Shown here: positions 17,541-27,097 of the stretch, in pieces | Numbering within the stretch: position 1 is the first letter of the stretch | Layout: every line of letters starts with the position of its first letter | Source of the DNA: Sphingomonas flavalba | Lineage (GTDB): Bacteria > Pseudomonadota > Alphaproteobacteria > Sphingomonadales > Sphingomonadaceae | Length of the DNA: 64,000 bases | Direction of reading: 5' to 3' | Assembly (NCBI RefSeq): GCF_004796535.1 | Contig: NZ_SPHY01000001.1 | Location: 62,001-126,000, forward strand | Position numbers and translations under genes: made by a program | The notes under the pieces: model-generated | The model's input: only the letters and a program-made list of their open reading frames with translations | The model's database searches: none | Told to the model about the DNA's origin: nothing

Positions 17541-18659
17541 TCAAACCTTCTCGGCAATCGTGTCGGGGCGCTGGCGGTCAAATATCTCATTCGCCCAGAG
17601 TAGCGAGACCATGATGCCGTCGCCGACATTGGTCACGTCATGGGTCCAGCCGGGAACCGTCTCGACGACGACGGGCGCCTCCGCACTGGTGCGTACCTCA
17701 TGCACTTCGCCGGTCAACATATGGCGAAACCGGAAAAGCGCCTCGCCGTGGACGATCAGGAACTTCTCGGTCTTGGTGTGGTGATAATGGCCGCCCCGCG
17801 TCACGCCGGGCAGGGCGTTGAAATAGGAGAATTGCCCCGCATCCCTGGTCTTCAGCATTTCCGAGAATGCACCGCGCGGGTCGCGGTGGCTGGCGATCGG
17901 GTAGCTGAACTCCACCGGCGGCAGGTAGGAGACATAGGTGGCGTAGAGCGCCCGGATCAGGCCGCTGCCGACATTCTGGATCAGATTGTCGGCCCGGTCG
18001 TCGCGGAACCGTCGGACGATCTCCGCCACTGCGCCGACCGTGCTGTCATAAGCCGGCGCGACCACATGAAAGCCGGTGGCGAAAGCACCGGCATCAAGCA
18101 GGCTGATGAAAGCGTCGATGACATCGTCGATGTAGACCAACGTCAGCGGCGCCGCTGGGTTGTCGATGCGGATCGGCAGGCCGCGGGCGATGTTGTGGCA
18201 GAAGGTGGCAACTGCGCTGTTGTAGTTCGGGCGGCACCATTTGCCGAAAATATTGGGCAACCGATAGACGGCAACCGGCGCACCGGTGCGTTCCGCCAGG
18301 CTGAGTAAAACATCCTCCGCCGCCTTCTTGCTTTCGCCGTAGACGCCAGGCTCGACCGCCTTCGCGGAGGATGCGTAGAGGATCGGGATCGGCCGGCCGG
18401 CCGCTTCGACCGCATCGGCCAGCAGAGCGGCGGTGCCGCCATTGCCGGTGGCGAACTCGGCCGGGTCCGTGGGCCGGTTGACGCCGGCCAGATGGACGAC
18501 CGCATCGGCCGCGCCGATCCGTTCCATCCAGTCCTGGTCGGTCGCGTCGCGCAGGATAGGCACGACGTCGAACCGCCCGGTTTCCTTCAGACGCAGTAGC
18601 AGATTCCGCCCGACGAAGCCCCCCGCGCCGGTGACCGCAATGGTGCGGCGGCCGCTCAT
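17541..18659 (-). CDS. fnlB: UDP-2-acetamido-2,6-dideoxy-hexulose reductase, FnlB/WbjC (CapF) type
   Basis: This is a two-domain protein of 372 residues. The N-terminal Rossmann domain (AVTGAGGFVGRNL; catalytic region VYGESKKAAED) is followed from about residue 250 by a cupin domain. The cupin holds GQFSYFNALPGVTRGGHYHH and KTEKFLIVHGEALFRFRH, including metal-type histidines. This fusion is characteristic of CapF/WbjC. It acts after FnlA to epimerise C3 and reduce C4. It is immediately adjacent to the fnlA stop (TGAATG). Confidence 0.92.
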   Translation of the reverse strand: MSGRRTIAVTGAGGFVGRNLLLRLKETGRFDVVPILRDATDQDWMERIGAADAVVHLAGVNRPTDPAEFATGNGGTAALLADAVEAAGRPIPILYASSAKAVEPGVYGESKKAAEDVLLSLAERTGAPVAVYRLPNIFGKWCRPNYNSAVATFCHNIARGLPIRIDNPAAPLTLVYIDDVIDAFISLLDAGAFATGFHVVAPAYDSTVGAVAEIVRRFRDDRADNLIQNVGSGLIRALYATYVSYLPPVEFSYPIASHRDPRGAFSEMLKTRDAGQFSYFNALPGVTRGGHYHHTKTEKFLIVHGEALFRFRHMLTGEVHEVRTSAEAPVVVETVPGWTHDVTNVGDGIMVSLLWANEIFDRQRPDTIAEKV

Positions 18660-19703
18660 TCAGTCACCCTCTGGCGTATCGGTCGGGTTTTCGCGGACGC
18701 GCTTGATATAATCGAGCCGCAGCAGCGTTTCCGCCATCTCGGCACGGTCGAGGATGCGGGTGTTGTGGGAATTGAAATCGGCATGTTCGGCAACCTCGGC
18801 GTTGCCGGTTTCTACGAATGCCGCGTAGTTCAGGTCGCGGTTGTCCGGCGGTACCCGGTAATAGGCGCCCTGGTCCTCCGCTACCGCCATCTCCTCGCGG
18901 CTGAGCAGCGTTTCGTAAAGCTTCTCGCCGTGGCGGGTGCCGATCACCTTCAATGGATGATCGGGGACGCCCATGACATCCTTCACCGCCTGTGCCAGCG
19001 TCTCCACCGTGGCGGCTGGCGCCTTCTGAACGAACAGATCGCCGTTGTTTCCATGTGCAAAGGCATGGAGCACCAAGTCGACCGCCTCGCCGAGCGACAT
19101 CACGAAACGCGTCATTGCCGGGTCGGTGATGGTCAGCGGCTTGCCCCGCCGAATCTGGTCGACGAACAGCGGGATGACCGACCCGCGCGATGCCAGCACA
19201 TTGCCGTAGCGTGTCCCGCAGATCACCGTCGCACCGCCGATCGCCAGGCGTGACTGCGCGATCATCACCTTTTCCATCAGCGCTTTGGAAATGCCCATCG
19301 CGTTGATCGGGTAGACTGCCTTGTCGGTCGACAGACAGACGACCCGCGCCACCCGGTTGGCGCGCGCCGCCTCCAGCACGTTGTCGGTGCCCATGACGTT
19401 GGTCTTGACCGCTTCCATCGGATGGAATTCGCACGACGGCACCTGCTTAAGCGCGGCAGCATGGAAGATATAATCGGCCCCCTGGGTCGCGCCGGCGATC
19501 GAACGGTAATCGCGCACGTCGCCCAGATAGTAACGCAAGCGCTTGTCCCGATAGAACAGGCGCTGATCCTCCTGCTTCTTCTCGTCGCGGCTGAAAATGC
19601 GGATTTCCCGAAACGGTTCAGCGATCAGCCTTTTCAGCACAGTCGATCCGAACGAGCCGGTCCCGCCGGTGATCAGGAGAATCTTGTCTTGGAACATGAG
19701 CAT
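18660..19703 (-). CDS. fnlA: UDP-GlcNAc 4,6-dehydratase/5-epimerase, FnlA/WbjB (CapE) type
   Basis: The 347-residue SDR enzyme starts the UDP-L-FucNAc pathway from UDP-GlcNAc. The NAD site is LLITGGTGSFGSTVLKRL near the N-terminus. IFSRDEKKQEDQRLFY, HAAALKQVPSCEFHPMEA and CLSTDKAVYPINAMGISK follow, with the altered M-x3-K catalytic pair of the FlaA1/WbjB group. The ATG at 19703 (MLMFQDK) is used; the ATG at 19697 is equally possible. It is the first gene of the leftward 11-gene operon, and its promoter must lie in 19704-19952. Confidence 0.92.
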   Translation of the reverse strand: MLMFQDKILLITGGTGSFGSTVLKRLIAEPFREIRIFSRDEKKQEDQRLFYRDKRLRYYLGDVRDYRSIAGATQGADYIFHAAALKQVPSCEFHPMEAVKTNVMGTDNVLEAARANRVARVVCLSTDKAVYPINAMGISKALMEKVMIAQSRLAIGGATVICGTRYGNVLASRGSVIPLFVDQIRRGKPLTITDPAMTRFVMSLGEAVDLVLHAFAHGNNGDLFVQKAPAATVETLAQAVKDVMGVPDHPLKVIGTRHGEKLYETLLSREEMAVAEDQGAYYRVPPDNRDLNYAAFVETGNAEVAEHADFNSHNTRILDRAEMAETLLRLDYIKRVRENPTDTPEGD

Positions 19704-19952
19704 CCGCTTGTTTGACGACGATCGCGTCCGGATTTCCCCGCGCCTGGAAGGATAAGATCGAACGCCCTTGGCCATAGGTCGTCGCCCTTAACGGATCAAG
19801 TATACCGCCGCCGGAGCTGCACGCGACCAAGGCAAGCTGCCTCCACGATGCGCCTACCGACATTCCCAGCTGACAGGAGGGGCGCCTAGCGCGATCGATC
19901 CCAGGCGCCTACAGACCGGATCCGTAGCATGATGGTCTCACGAGAAGAAAAT
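19704..19952. promoter_or_regulatory. divergent intergenic region between the two polysaccharide transcription units
   Basis: This 249-bp stretch separates fnlA (leftward) and the aminotransferase (rightward) and must hold both promoters. I could not pick convincing -35/-10 pairs or an operator by eye. Confidence 0.4.
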
Positions 19953-21137
19953 ATGCCCAACCCGCCTATCGCGCCATGGCCAAGTTTCACCGCCGAAGAA
20001 CAGGCGGCGGTATCGCGCGTGCTCGCTTCCAATCGCGTCAACTACTGGACCGGCGACGAAGGGCGCGTGTTCGAATGCGAATTCGCCAAATGGACCGGGA
20101 CAGAATATGCCATAGCGTTGGCGAACGGCACCGTCGCGCTGGATCTGGCACTCCACGCGCTGAAAATTGGCCCCGGCGATGAGGTGATCGTCACCCCGCG
20201 CACCTTCATCGCGTCGATCTCGACGGTGGTGAATGCCGGCGCAACACCGGTATTCGCCGATGTCGACCAGGACAGCGGAAATATTTCCGCCGCAACGATC
20301 GAGCCAGCAATTACCGACCGGACGCGGGCTATCATACCAGTTCATCTGGGCGGGTGGCCGTGCGACATGAGCGCGATCATGGCTCTAGCCAAGCAGCACG
20401 ACCTATTCGTCATAGAAGATTGCGCGCAGGCCCATGGCGCGATGGTCGGCAACCACATGGTCGGCTCGCTTGGCCATATAGGCGCGTGGTCGTTCTGCCA
20501 GGACAAGATCATGACTACCGGCGGCGAAGGCGGCATGGTGACCACCAATGATCGCGATCTCTGGTCGCGCATGTGGTCGTTCAAGGACCATGGCAAGAGT
20601 TGGGAGGCCGTGTACGAGCGCCAACATACCCCCGGTTTCCGCTGGCTGCACGAGAGCTTCGGCACCAACTGGCGGATGATCGAGATGCAAGCGGCCGTCG
20701 GCCGGATTCAACTGCTCCGCATGGAGGAGTGGACGAAACGGCGAACGGAGATTGCACATCGCTACTATAAAATGTTGAGATCATTCGCAAATTCCGTGCG
20801 AGTGCCGCTGCCAGCCGAAGGATTTACCCACGCTTATTATCGTTTCTATGCCTATGTGAAACCAAGCGGATTGAGGCCGGGTTGGAGCCGCGACCGTATT
20901 GTCGCTGAGGTAAACGCTCTTGGCGCACCCCTGTTTCACGGCAGCTGTTCGGAAGTCTACTTGGAAAAGGCCTTCGACGGCACGGGGGTACGTCCCGCAA
21001 CTCCGCTGGCGAACGCCCATCAATTGGGCGAAACAAGCCTGATGTTCCTGACCCATCCGACGATGACTGAGGCTGACGTGGAGCGGGTCTGTGCGGCGAC
21101 GAGCCAAGTCCTTATTGAAGCTAGCACCGGGGGCTGA
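19953..21137 (+). CDS. DegT/DnrJ/EryC1/StrS-family sugar aminotransferase
   Basis: The 394-residue PLP enzyme has the family's landmarks. These include NRVNYWTGDEGRVFE, ALANGTVALDLALHAL, GDEVIVTPRTFIAS, VIEDCAQAHGA and SFCQDKIMTTGGEGGMV with the PLP lysine. It would transaminate a keto sugar nucleotide. A suitable 4-keto donor could come from FnlA or the CapD-type dehydratase, but this is inference. The ATG at 19953 follows GAGAAG and gives MPNPPIAPWPSF; upstream in-frame ATGs at 19929 and 19932 are alternatives. Confidence 0.88.
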   Translation: MPNPPIAPWPSFTAEEQAAVSRVLASNRVNYWTGDEGRVFECEFAKWTGTEYAIALANGTVALDLALHALKIGPGDEVIVTPRTFIASISTVVNAGATPVFADVDQDSGNISAATIEPAITDRTRAIIPVHLGGWPCDMSAIMALAKQHDLFVIEDCAQAHGAMVGNHMVGSLGHIGAWSFCQDKIMTTGGEGGMVTTNDRDLWSRMWSFKDHGKSWEAVYERQHTPGFRWLHESFGTNWRMIEMQAAVGRIQLLRMEEWTKRRTEIAHRYYKMLRSFANSVRVPLPAEGFTHAYYRFYAYVKPSGLRPGWSRDRIVAEVNALGAPLFHGSCSEVYLEKAFDGTGVRPATPLANAHQLGETSLMFLTHPTMTEADVERVCAATSQVLIEASTGG

Positions 21138-21220
21138 TCTGCGCTTTCTATCTCGAGAGGTTCTGCCGTGCCACTGACACCCAATGAAGGCGTCATTTCG
21201 CTGGCGCGGAGCCCCATGTC

Positions 21221-22789
21221 ATGATCAGGGATTCAGTCACCCGCCGCGGCGCGCTTGGCGGATTGGTTGCTACCAGCGCAGTCACCGCCGCGCCGGCGGC
21301 CACTCCCGGTCGCGACGCTGCGGCCCGCCCGGGAAATACCCGGTCGATCGTCTCAGTCACGGATTTCGGCCTCTCCGGCAACGGCAAGACGCTTGATCAA
21401 AGAATCCTGCAGGCGGTGATCGACACCATGTCTGCCAATGGCGGTGGCAGCCTCCATTTCCCCGACGGCACTTATAACCTGGGAGGTGACACGCTTGTTC
21501 TGAGGAGCGGCGTATCGCTCATCGGCAATTCCGGCCGAACTAAATTACTGTATAACGGCACCGGCAGAGCCGTCATGCTCGATGACCGCCCGCGTGTTTA
21601 CGGTGATCTGCGCTTCGAAAATTTCATTATTGATGGATCGGGAACAGATGCGCTCTTTTGTGCGACTGTCGATGCTTCCGCACTTGGCGGAGTAAACATC
21701 GATGTCCGTAACATAAAAATCAAAGGGAAATGGGTAAACGGCGCGACCTTCGCCAATCTTTACAACTCATCTATTTCCCGAATTTCCACGGACGGTGCGA
21801 TCATATCGAACGCCTGCCATCGTATCATGGCCACCGTCAACGGAATGACCTTCCACGATCTTTATACGGGGGGAAGCAGAGGGCATAAATACAGTTACTA
21901 TATCGATAACAGCGGTCAACTCGGTGCCCCTAATAACCTGCCCATCGGGCATGACATCGCACTTATCGGCTGCGTCGCCCAGGGTGGCCTATATGGCTTT
22001 TACATCCGGTCGGCCCGCAGTCTCAGCATCATCGCCCCATATACCGAGGAGGTGGCCAATCCTGTTGTCGTCGGTGAAGTCGGCGCGCCGCGAACCAGCA
22101 ATGTTATCATCGACGGCGGCGGGCTGGGCGGCACAGACGATCCCACCCGGCCATATTTCGCCCAACGGGGACCGCGCATCCACGTCGAAAACGCCGAACA
22201 CACCGTCATACGCAGCCTAGACTGCCGCCAAGGGTGCCGGTTGGTCGCTTTGGCTTTCAAAGGCGGCGGCGGCACCGGGGCGAGAGGGTGGGCATCAATC
22301 GGCAAAGACGGCAGAGTGAGCCATGCTGTCGTCACCTTTCCTGGGTCGGGCTATGTCCGTGCACCGATCGTTACCGAGCGGACGACAGGAAGCACCTATA
22401 CCGCAATCTTAGATGACAGTCGGCAAGTCATTGGCGTCACGGTAAACGCCGTCGGGCAAACAAAGCTGGCCACCGCCTATCCGGCGATCGTCACCTACGG
22501 CAACCAGGTTCAGGGCCTGATCATCGACGCGCCCTATGCGCGCCTTCTCGATGTGGACGGCCGTCAATGCACCGACACGATGATTCCAGCGATCGCGCGA
22601 CGGGCCTCTACCAAAGATTCAAGCGGCGGCCTTCTGGTCACCGGCGACTATCTCGGCATGAAGACGTTTGAAGTCGTCGACATTCGCAAGGTCGCTGGAA
22701 CCGGCCACCGACACTTCGTATCGTGGCGAGATTCGGACGGCATCGAAAAGGGTTGGGTGTACGAGGTTCCGGTAGTGGCAGCACCGTAA
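21221..22789 (+). CDS. exported right-handed beta-helix protein, pectate-lyase-like
   Basis: The 522-residue protein begins with a twin-arginine-like signal (TRRGALGGLVATSAVTAAPA). A pectate lyase superfamily domain follows: VSVTDFGLSGNGKTLD, GGGSLHFPDGTYNLGGDTL and GVSLIGNSGRTKLLYNG. Repeated short strands (NFIIDGSGT, NIKIKGKW, GMTFHDLYTGG) run to about residue 330. A C-terminal part of about 190 residues contains VSHAVVTFPGSGY and ends GWVYEVPVVAAP. It is likely periplasmic or surface exposed and could cleave or bind the polysaccharide made here. No catalytic residues can be assigned. It follows the aminotransferase by 83 bp. Confidence 0.7.
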   Translation: MIRDSVTRRGALGGLVATSAVTAAPAATPGRDAAARPGNTRSIVSVTDFGLSGNGKTLDQRILQAVIDTMSANGGGSLHFPDGTYNLGGDTLVLRSGVSLIGNSGRTKLLYNGTGRAVMLDDRPRVYGDLRFENFIIDGSGTDALFCATVDASALGGVNIDVRNIKIKGKWVNGATFANLYNSSISRISTDGAIISNACHRIMATVNGMTFHDLYTGGSRGHKYSYYIDNSGQLGAPNNLPIGHDIALIGCVAQGGLYGFYIRSARSLSIIAPYTEEVANPVVVGEVGAPRTSNVIIDGGGLGGTDDPTRPYFAQRGPRIHVENAEHTVIRSLDCRQGCRLVALAFKGGGGTGARGWASIGKDGRVSHAVVTFPGSGYVRAPIVTERTTGSTYTAILDDSRQVIGVTVNAVGQTKLATAYPAIVTYGNQVQGLIIDAPYARLLDVDGRQCTDTMIPAIARRASTKDSSGGLLVTGDYLGMKTFEVVDIRKVAGTGHRHFVSWRDSDGIEKGWVYEVPVVAAP

Positions 22790-22831
22790 GGCCGCCCTCC
22801 AATTCGTTCCGAAACGCTGAAAGTGATGGCC

Positions 22832-24082
22832 TCAACGAACAGGCGCCACCGCGACATTATCGATCCAGCCAATCAAGCGAATCGCGTCACGCGAACCCTC
22901 TGCCGACAACTTAATCCATTGAAACGGGCAGTCGGACGGTACGACGAACCTGGACCGGTGCGTGATCCAGCCCTTGGTCGATGCCGGCCACTGTAATGAC
23001 GCGGCCGTATTTCCGGCGTTTTCGCACAACACAGACCATGTCAGATCCCAACCGCCGTCCGCTTCCTCCGCATAGCTGTCCGCAGACAGCGTATATGCTC
23101 CCGGTCGCAATGCCACGAGTTGACGCGCGATCACCGTGGCGAAGCCGCCATCCACCGAAAAGTTGAGCGCGCTATTGTCAGGCACGTCGGGTCGACGCGC
23201 ACGCTCCGCCGTGGCCTTGTCATTTTCAGTAAGTTCCCACCGGAACGGCGCTAGTCCCCGCTGTTGGTCGAAGCCGCCGTCACGGACGCCGGCATGCCGC
23301 GCGCCCACAACCAAAGCGTCAAGCAGGGCGGCATTTTCCGGCATGTGAGCTGCGACCAGCCGCGTTACTAGCGTTTGCATACTGACCTCGCTCGGACGGC
23401 TTCCAACCGCATTCAACCGCATGAAAAAGCGCGTCGCATTAGGCAATGGCGTCGCGCGCGCCGCTACCAGCTGCTGAAAGCCAGAACTCCACCAGCGCTT
23501 GCGCGCGGCCAAGTCCGCGATCGGGACCACAAGTTGTGGGTCATCGAGCGCCGCGAGCAGAATCGGCGACAAGGTCGCCCAGCCTCGACTCGACGTGCTC
23601 ATCGCCGCATCGAAATGCTCGAGGGCCCCGCGGACGTCATCGCGTGCCACATTGGCTTCGATCAACCAGAGCTCGGTGGCAAGATCACGCCGTGAAAGCC
23701 GATGAGCGTAGCGGAATATGCGATCCGCCGCCAACTTCTTCCCTGCTATGTCGGCCCCCAGCCCCAGGACATTATAGGCCGTCAAGACTGTCGAATCCCG
23801 TTGCAGGGCGGCGACTGCCAAGGCTTGGGCGACCGCTACCGTATCCGGCTTATCGGAAGCTCCGAGAAGCATTGCCCGTCCCAACGCAGCGGCCGCACGC
23901 GCATCGGCAGACCAAACAGCATGAGCAGCGGCGGGGTTAGTTCGCCATCGACTGTTGGATATGCCGGTTACGGCCACCAGCCACAGACACAGAATAGCAA
24001 CCGGCACTACAACGAAGGCACGCAGTGCGACGCTGCGCGGTGCGATCACGTCCCAGGTTATGTCGCGATTGGGTTCAGCCAT
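22832..24082 (-). CDS. unknown membrane-anchored protein coupled to Wzc
   Basis: I do not recognise this 416-residue protein. It has a short cytoplasmic head, one membrane helix (AFVVVPVAILCLWLVAVTGI, about residues 23-42), and a helical middle (60-270) that resembles TPR-like repeats (AYNVLGLGADIAGKKLAADR). The C-terminal part (290-416) is predicted beta-rich, with WDLTWSVLCENAG, RFVVPSDCPFQWIKL and WIDNVAV, and resembles a galactose-binding or carbohydrate-binding fold. Its start overlaps the wzc end by 8 bp, so it is probably made with Wzc. A periplasmic partner of polysaccharide export is inferred. Confidence 0.6.
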   Translation of the reverse strand: MAEPNRDITWDVIAPRSVALRAFVVVPVAILCLWLVAVTGISNSRWRTNPAAAHAVWSADARAAAALGRAMLLGASDKPDTVAVAQALAVAALQRDSTVLTAYNVLGLGADIAGKKLAADRIFRYAHRLSRRDLATELWLIEANVARDDVRGALEHFDAAMSTSSRGWATLSPILLAALDDPQLVVPIADLAARKRWWSSGFQQLVAARATPLPNATRFFMRLNAVGSRPSEVSMQTLVTRLVAAHMPENAALLDALVVGARHAGVRDGGFDQQRGLAPFRWELTENDKATAERARRPDVPDNSALNFSVDGGFATVIARQLVALRPGAYTLSADSYAEEADGGWDLTWSVLCENAGNTAASLQWPASTKGWITHRSRFVVPSDCPFQWIKLSAEGSRDAIRLIGWIDNVAVAPVR

Positions 24083-26273
24083 CCTTTCCGGTCTTTTTCT
24101 GGCCATAGCCGTAACCGTAATCGTAGCCATATCCGAAATGCGCATGCTTCTGGCTGAATTTCGTCAGGACGGCGCCCAGGATATGCGCCTGTGCATTTTG
24201 CAACCGCCCTACCGCCATCTTGCCAAGGCCCGCGCGAATTCCACGCGACTCGACCACAAAAATCGTCCCTGCGACTTTGCTGGCGATCAGCGGGGCGTCC
24301 GCAAGTCCCATAACTGGCGGCGCGTCGATAACAACATTGTCGTAATACTTCAGCGCCTCTGCGATGACCTGCTCTATGCGATCGCTAGACAACAACTCGG
24401 CTGCATTCGGAGGCGGCGGTCCTGCACTGACTACGGCCAGATTATCGATGCTGCTCTCGCGTATTACATCGACTAGTGTGGCGTTGCCCGACAACAGGCT
24501 GCTCAATCCTCTCTCGTTGTCGATTCCAACGCCAATATGTACCGACGGAGACCGCATGTCGCCGTCTATCAGCAATGTACGTCGGTGCAGCCTGGCCAGG
24601 CACTGAGCAATGGCAAACGCCGTCGTCGATTTGCCTTCCGCGGGCCGCGTCGAGGTTATCATCAAGCTACGTGGCACACCGTCGGCGGTCGAGAATTGGA
24701 GGCTTGTCTGGGCCGACATGTAGGCTTCGGAAATCGGTGACTTCCGGTCGCTTAGTGCATCCGCAACACTCAGACCATCATCGACACTAGGTATGGCCCC
24801 TAGAAGCGGTAGATTGAGTGTCGTCTCCAGATCGCCCGGGTCGGTTATAACCTCGTCGATCTGCTCCAGCACAAAAGCCAAACCGAAACCAATCGCCGCG
24901 CCGCCGACCAAGGCCAGGAGCAGGTTGATTAAAGGTCGTGGCCTGGACGGCCCTTCGGGAATTTCAGCTTCGTCGACAATAGAAATATTATTGGCACCGA
25001 TGCCACCCGCGATGCCGATTTCCTTATAGCGCTGGAGAAGACCATCATATAGACTGCGATTGGTATCCACATCCCGCTGGTAAATATTGTACTGGATGCT
25101 GCGTCGCCGAAGATTGAGGAAGTTGTTCTTCAAAGTCTCAACCTGTCGCGCCATTGCGTCTTCACGGTCCACCGCTTCACGATATTGGGTCTGGATCGAA
25201 TCCCGGATCCGCGCTTCTTCCCGAACTATACTGCGATCGAATTGCGCGATCTGTGCCTTAAGCGCTTGCACAGGTGGATAGCCGGGCTCGAATTGGCTCA
25301 ACAGCTTTTCATAGTCGGCCGCCGCCTGCGCGCGCTCCTGTCGCAAGTTCGCAATAGCCGCTGTGGTCAAATCCTCAGGCAATGCTCGCGAAGACCGCGC
25401 TTGGCGCGCGCGACTCTCCGCAGCGACCCGTTCAGCCGTTGCCGCAGCAAGACCGGCATTGAATGCGGTCAGGTCGTCGGCCAGTAGGGGGCGCTCCGTG
25501 GACGGCACCTTGGGATCGGCACTCGCCGAACCAACACTGATGATCCGCTGATCTGCGGCGTAGGCCACCAGCTTGCGTTCGGATTCGTCCAGACGCGTAC
25601 GCGTCTCGGTCAAACGCTCCTCAAGAAAGCGCCGGGCATAGGCGGTCGTCTCATAGCGCCGCTCGAGAGAGGATTCGATGAACAACTTTGCCCAAGCATT
25701 GGCCACGCGCGCAGAGAAAGCGGGATCGGGACTGGCGAAAGAAATGGAAACCAGCCGCGACAGACGGACAGGCGAAATCGAAATGTGATCGAGAAGGGTC
25801 TCGGCCGCGTCGCGGGCAACCGCGTCGTTCGCCCTGCGCTCGCCGGCGCCAGCCGCGACGGGTTGCTTGATCCCGAACATGTCGAGAAACGCCTGATTAT
25901 TCGCCAGCCGCAAATCGCGCACGACCCGGTCAGCCAGCGAGCGCGACGCGAGCAACCCATACTGGGTCTGATAGAATTCCTGATCGGCGGCCGTGTTCTT
26001 GGGCTCAAGCCCGTCCATTTTCAGGATCTGCGCTTCTTCGCGCGCAATCTCCACCGTCACCGTGGCCGTATACATGCGCGTCATCAACAAGGTTACCGCC
26101 ACGCCCATGAGCACAGCGACCAATATCGCGCCGATAATCACCCGCCGCCAGCGAACGATAATCCGCCAGTACTGCATCAGAAGCGGCAATGTCGGACCGT
26201 CGCGCACCTGCAGTAACAATGCTGGGGGCAAGGCAGAGGCGCCGTCGCGCGCAATCGTATCAGGCTTGTTCAT
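24075..26273 (-). CDS. wzc: polysaccharide co-polymerase with tyrosine autokinase domain (Wzc-like)
   Basis: The 732-residue inner membrane protein has a first helix near residues 45-65 and a long periplasmic coiled-coil (about 200-420). The GNVR-like segment RRSIQYNIYQRDVDTN and a second helix (LINLLLALVGGAAIGFGLAF) follow. The C-terminal BY-kinase has Walker A STRPAEGKSTTAFA, A' LLIDGDMRSPSVH and B NVVIDAPPVMGLAD. A tyrosine cluster YGYDYGYGYG forms the tail, the expected autophosphorylation site. It controls chain length and export together with Wza. Confidence 0.94.
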   Translation of the reverse strand: MNKPDTIARDGASALPPALLLQVRDGPTLPLLMQYWRIIVRWRRVIIGAILVAVLMGVAVTLLMTRMYTATVTVEIAREEAQILKMDGLEPKNTAADQEFYQTQYGLLASRSLADRVVRDLRLANNQAFLDMFGIKQPVAAGAGERRANDAVARDAAETLLDHISISPVRLSRLVSISFASPDPAFSARVANAWAKLFIESSLERRYETTAYARRFLEERLTETRTRLDESERKLVAYAADQRIISVGSASADPKVPSTERPLLADDLTAFNAGLAAATAERVAAESRARQARSSRALPEDLTTAAIANLRQERAQAAADYEKLLSQFEPGYPPVQALKAQIAQFDRSIVREEARIRDSIQTQYREAVDREDAMARQVETLKNNFLNLRRRSIQYNIYQRDVDTNRSLYDGLLQRYKEIGIAGGIGANNISIVDEAEIPEGPSRPRPLINLLLALVGGAAIGFGLAFVLEQIDEVITDPGDLETTLNLPLLGAIPSVDDGLSVADALSDRKSPISEAYMSAQTSLQFSTADGVPRSLMITSTRPAEGKSTTAFAIAQCLARLHRRTLLIDGDMRSPSVHIGVGIDNERGLSSLLSGNATLVDVIRESSIDNLAVVSAGPPPPNAAELLSSDRIEQVIAEALKYYDNVVIDAPPVMGLADAPLIASKVAGTIFVVESRGIRAGLGKMAVGRLQNAQAHILGAVLTKFSQKHAHFGYGYDYGYGYGQKKTGKDG

Positions 26274-26304
26274 GGACAGAAGGAAGCTCTCGTCGAAGAG
26301 GAGT

Positions 26305-27024
26305 TCATCGCCGATAGGCGATCAAAGTGACCAGCGGCGTCGTGATCAGCGGCGTGATTTTCAGTATCTCCGAGAACATTCTACGCGCCGGCGAATCGCC
26401 AACTACGACAATGTCGCTCGGATAAACCCGTGGGTCATCGTACACGCCTCTACGGATCGCATCGAGATCGTACAGCGCTGCGTACTGCTGGCCTTCAACC
26501 TTTCGGAACAAGACGACTTCACGCAACTTAGCAAACTCGCCCGCGCCTTTGGCTGAAGCCACCGCGCGCATCAGCGTCATTTCGCCGATCACAGGATAGA
26601 TACCCGGCTCACGAACCTGCCCGTCCACGGTTATGACATTGCTTGCGTAATCAACGATGTTGACCGCCACCTGGGGGTTCCGAACATAGGTACGCAGCTT
26701 GTCTTCGATGAGAGCAGAAACCTGCGACGGCGTTTTGCCACCAGCGTCGATCGCCCCGGCAAGCGGAATCGCGACCCGCCCCCCCGCATCAACCTGGATT
26801 TCCTTGCTACTCAATTCCTCGAGACCCAACACTGTCACCGATATTTTGTCTAAAGGCCCGATGAGATAAACCTTCTCGCCATCGGTGCCGACATACTTCG
26901 GCGCGGGCAATTCGGTCGTATCCAGCACCTGTACCGCCGGCCCGCCCACCAGCGCCGGCCCCGTGGCGCATCCGGCCAGAGCCAAAGGCGCTGCAAACGA
27001 CAACTTTAAAAAACGGGAAATCAC
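26305..27024 (-). CDS. wza: polysaccharide export outer membrane lipoprotein (Wza-like)
   Basis: The 239-residue protein has a lipoprotein signal peptide with lipobox LAGC (Cys near residue 19). A polysaccharide export domain (YLIGPLDKISVTVLGLEEL) and SLBB-like repeats (ITVDGQVREPGIYPV) follow. It should form the outer membrane channel that receives polymer from Wzc. The start at 27024 is GTG with only a weak ribosome binding site. The length is shorter than E. coli Wza (about 380), as in many alphaproteobacteria. It lies 31 bp before wzc. Confidence 0.92.
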   Translation of the reverse strand: MISRFLKLSFAAPLALAGCATGPALVGGPAVQVLDTTELPAPKYVGTDGEKVYLIGPLDKISVTVLGLEELSSKEIQVDAGGRVAIPLAGAIDAGGKTPSQVSALIEDKLRTYVRNPQVAVNIVDYASNVITVDGQVREPGIYPVIGEMTLMRAVASAKGAGEFAKLREVVLFRKVEGQQYAALYDLDAIRRGVYDDPRVYPSDIVVVGDSPARRMFSEILKITPLITTPLVTLIAYRR

Positions 27025-27097
27025 TATGTTTCACATCTTTCTGCAGCAAGCGGGCGATGTAGACGGACGCGTCACTGTCGTAAAGCTACGAACACGC

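Noticed and set aside
24090-24150. Tandem repeat near the wzc 3' end
   Set aside because: These repeated codons encode the Tyr/Gly-rich autophosphorylation tail of Wzc, not a DNA repeat element.
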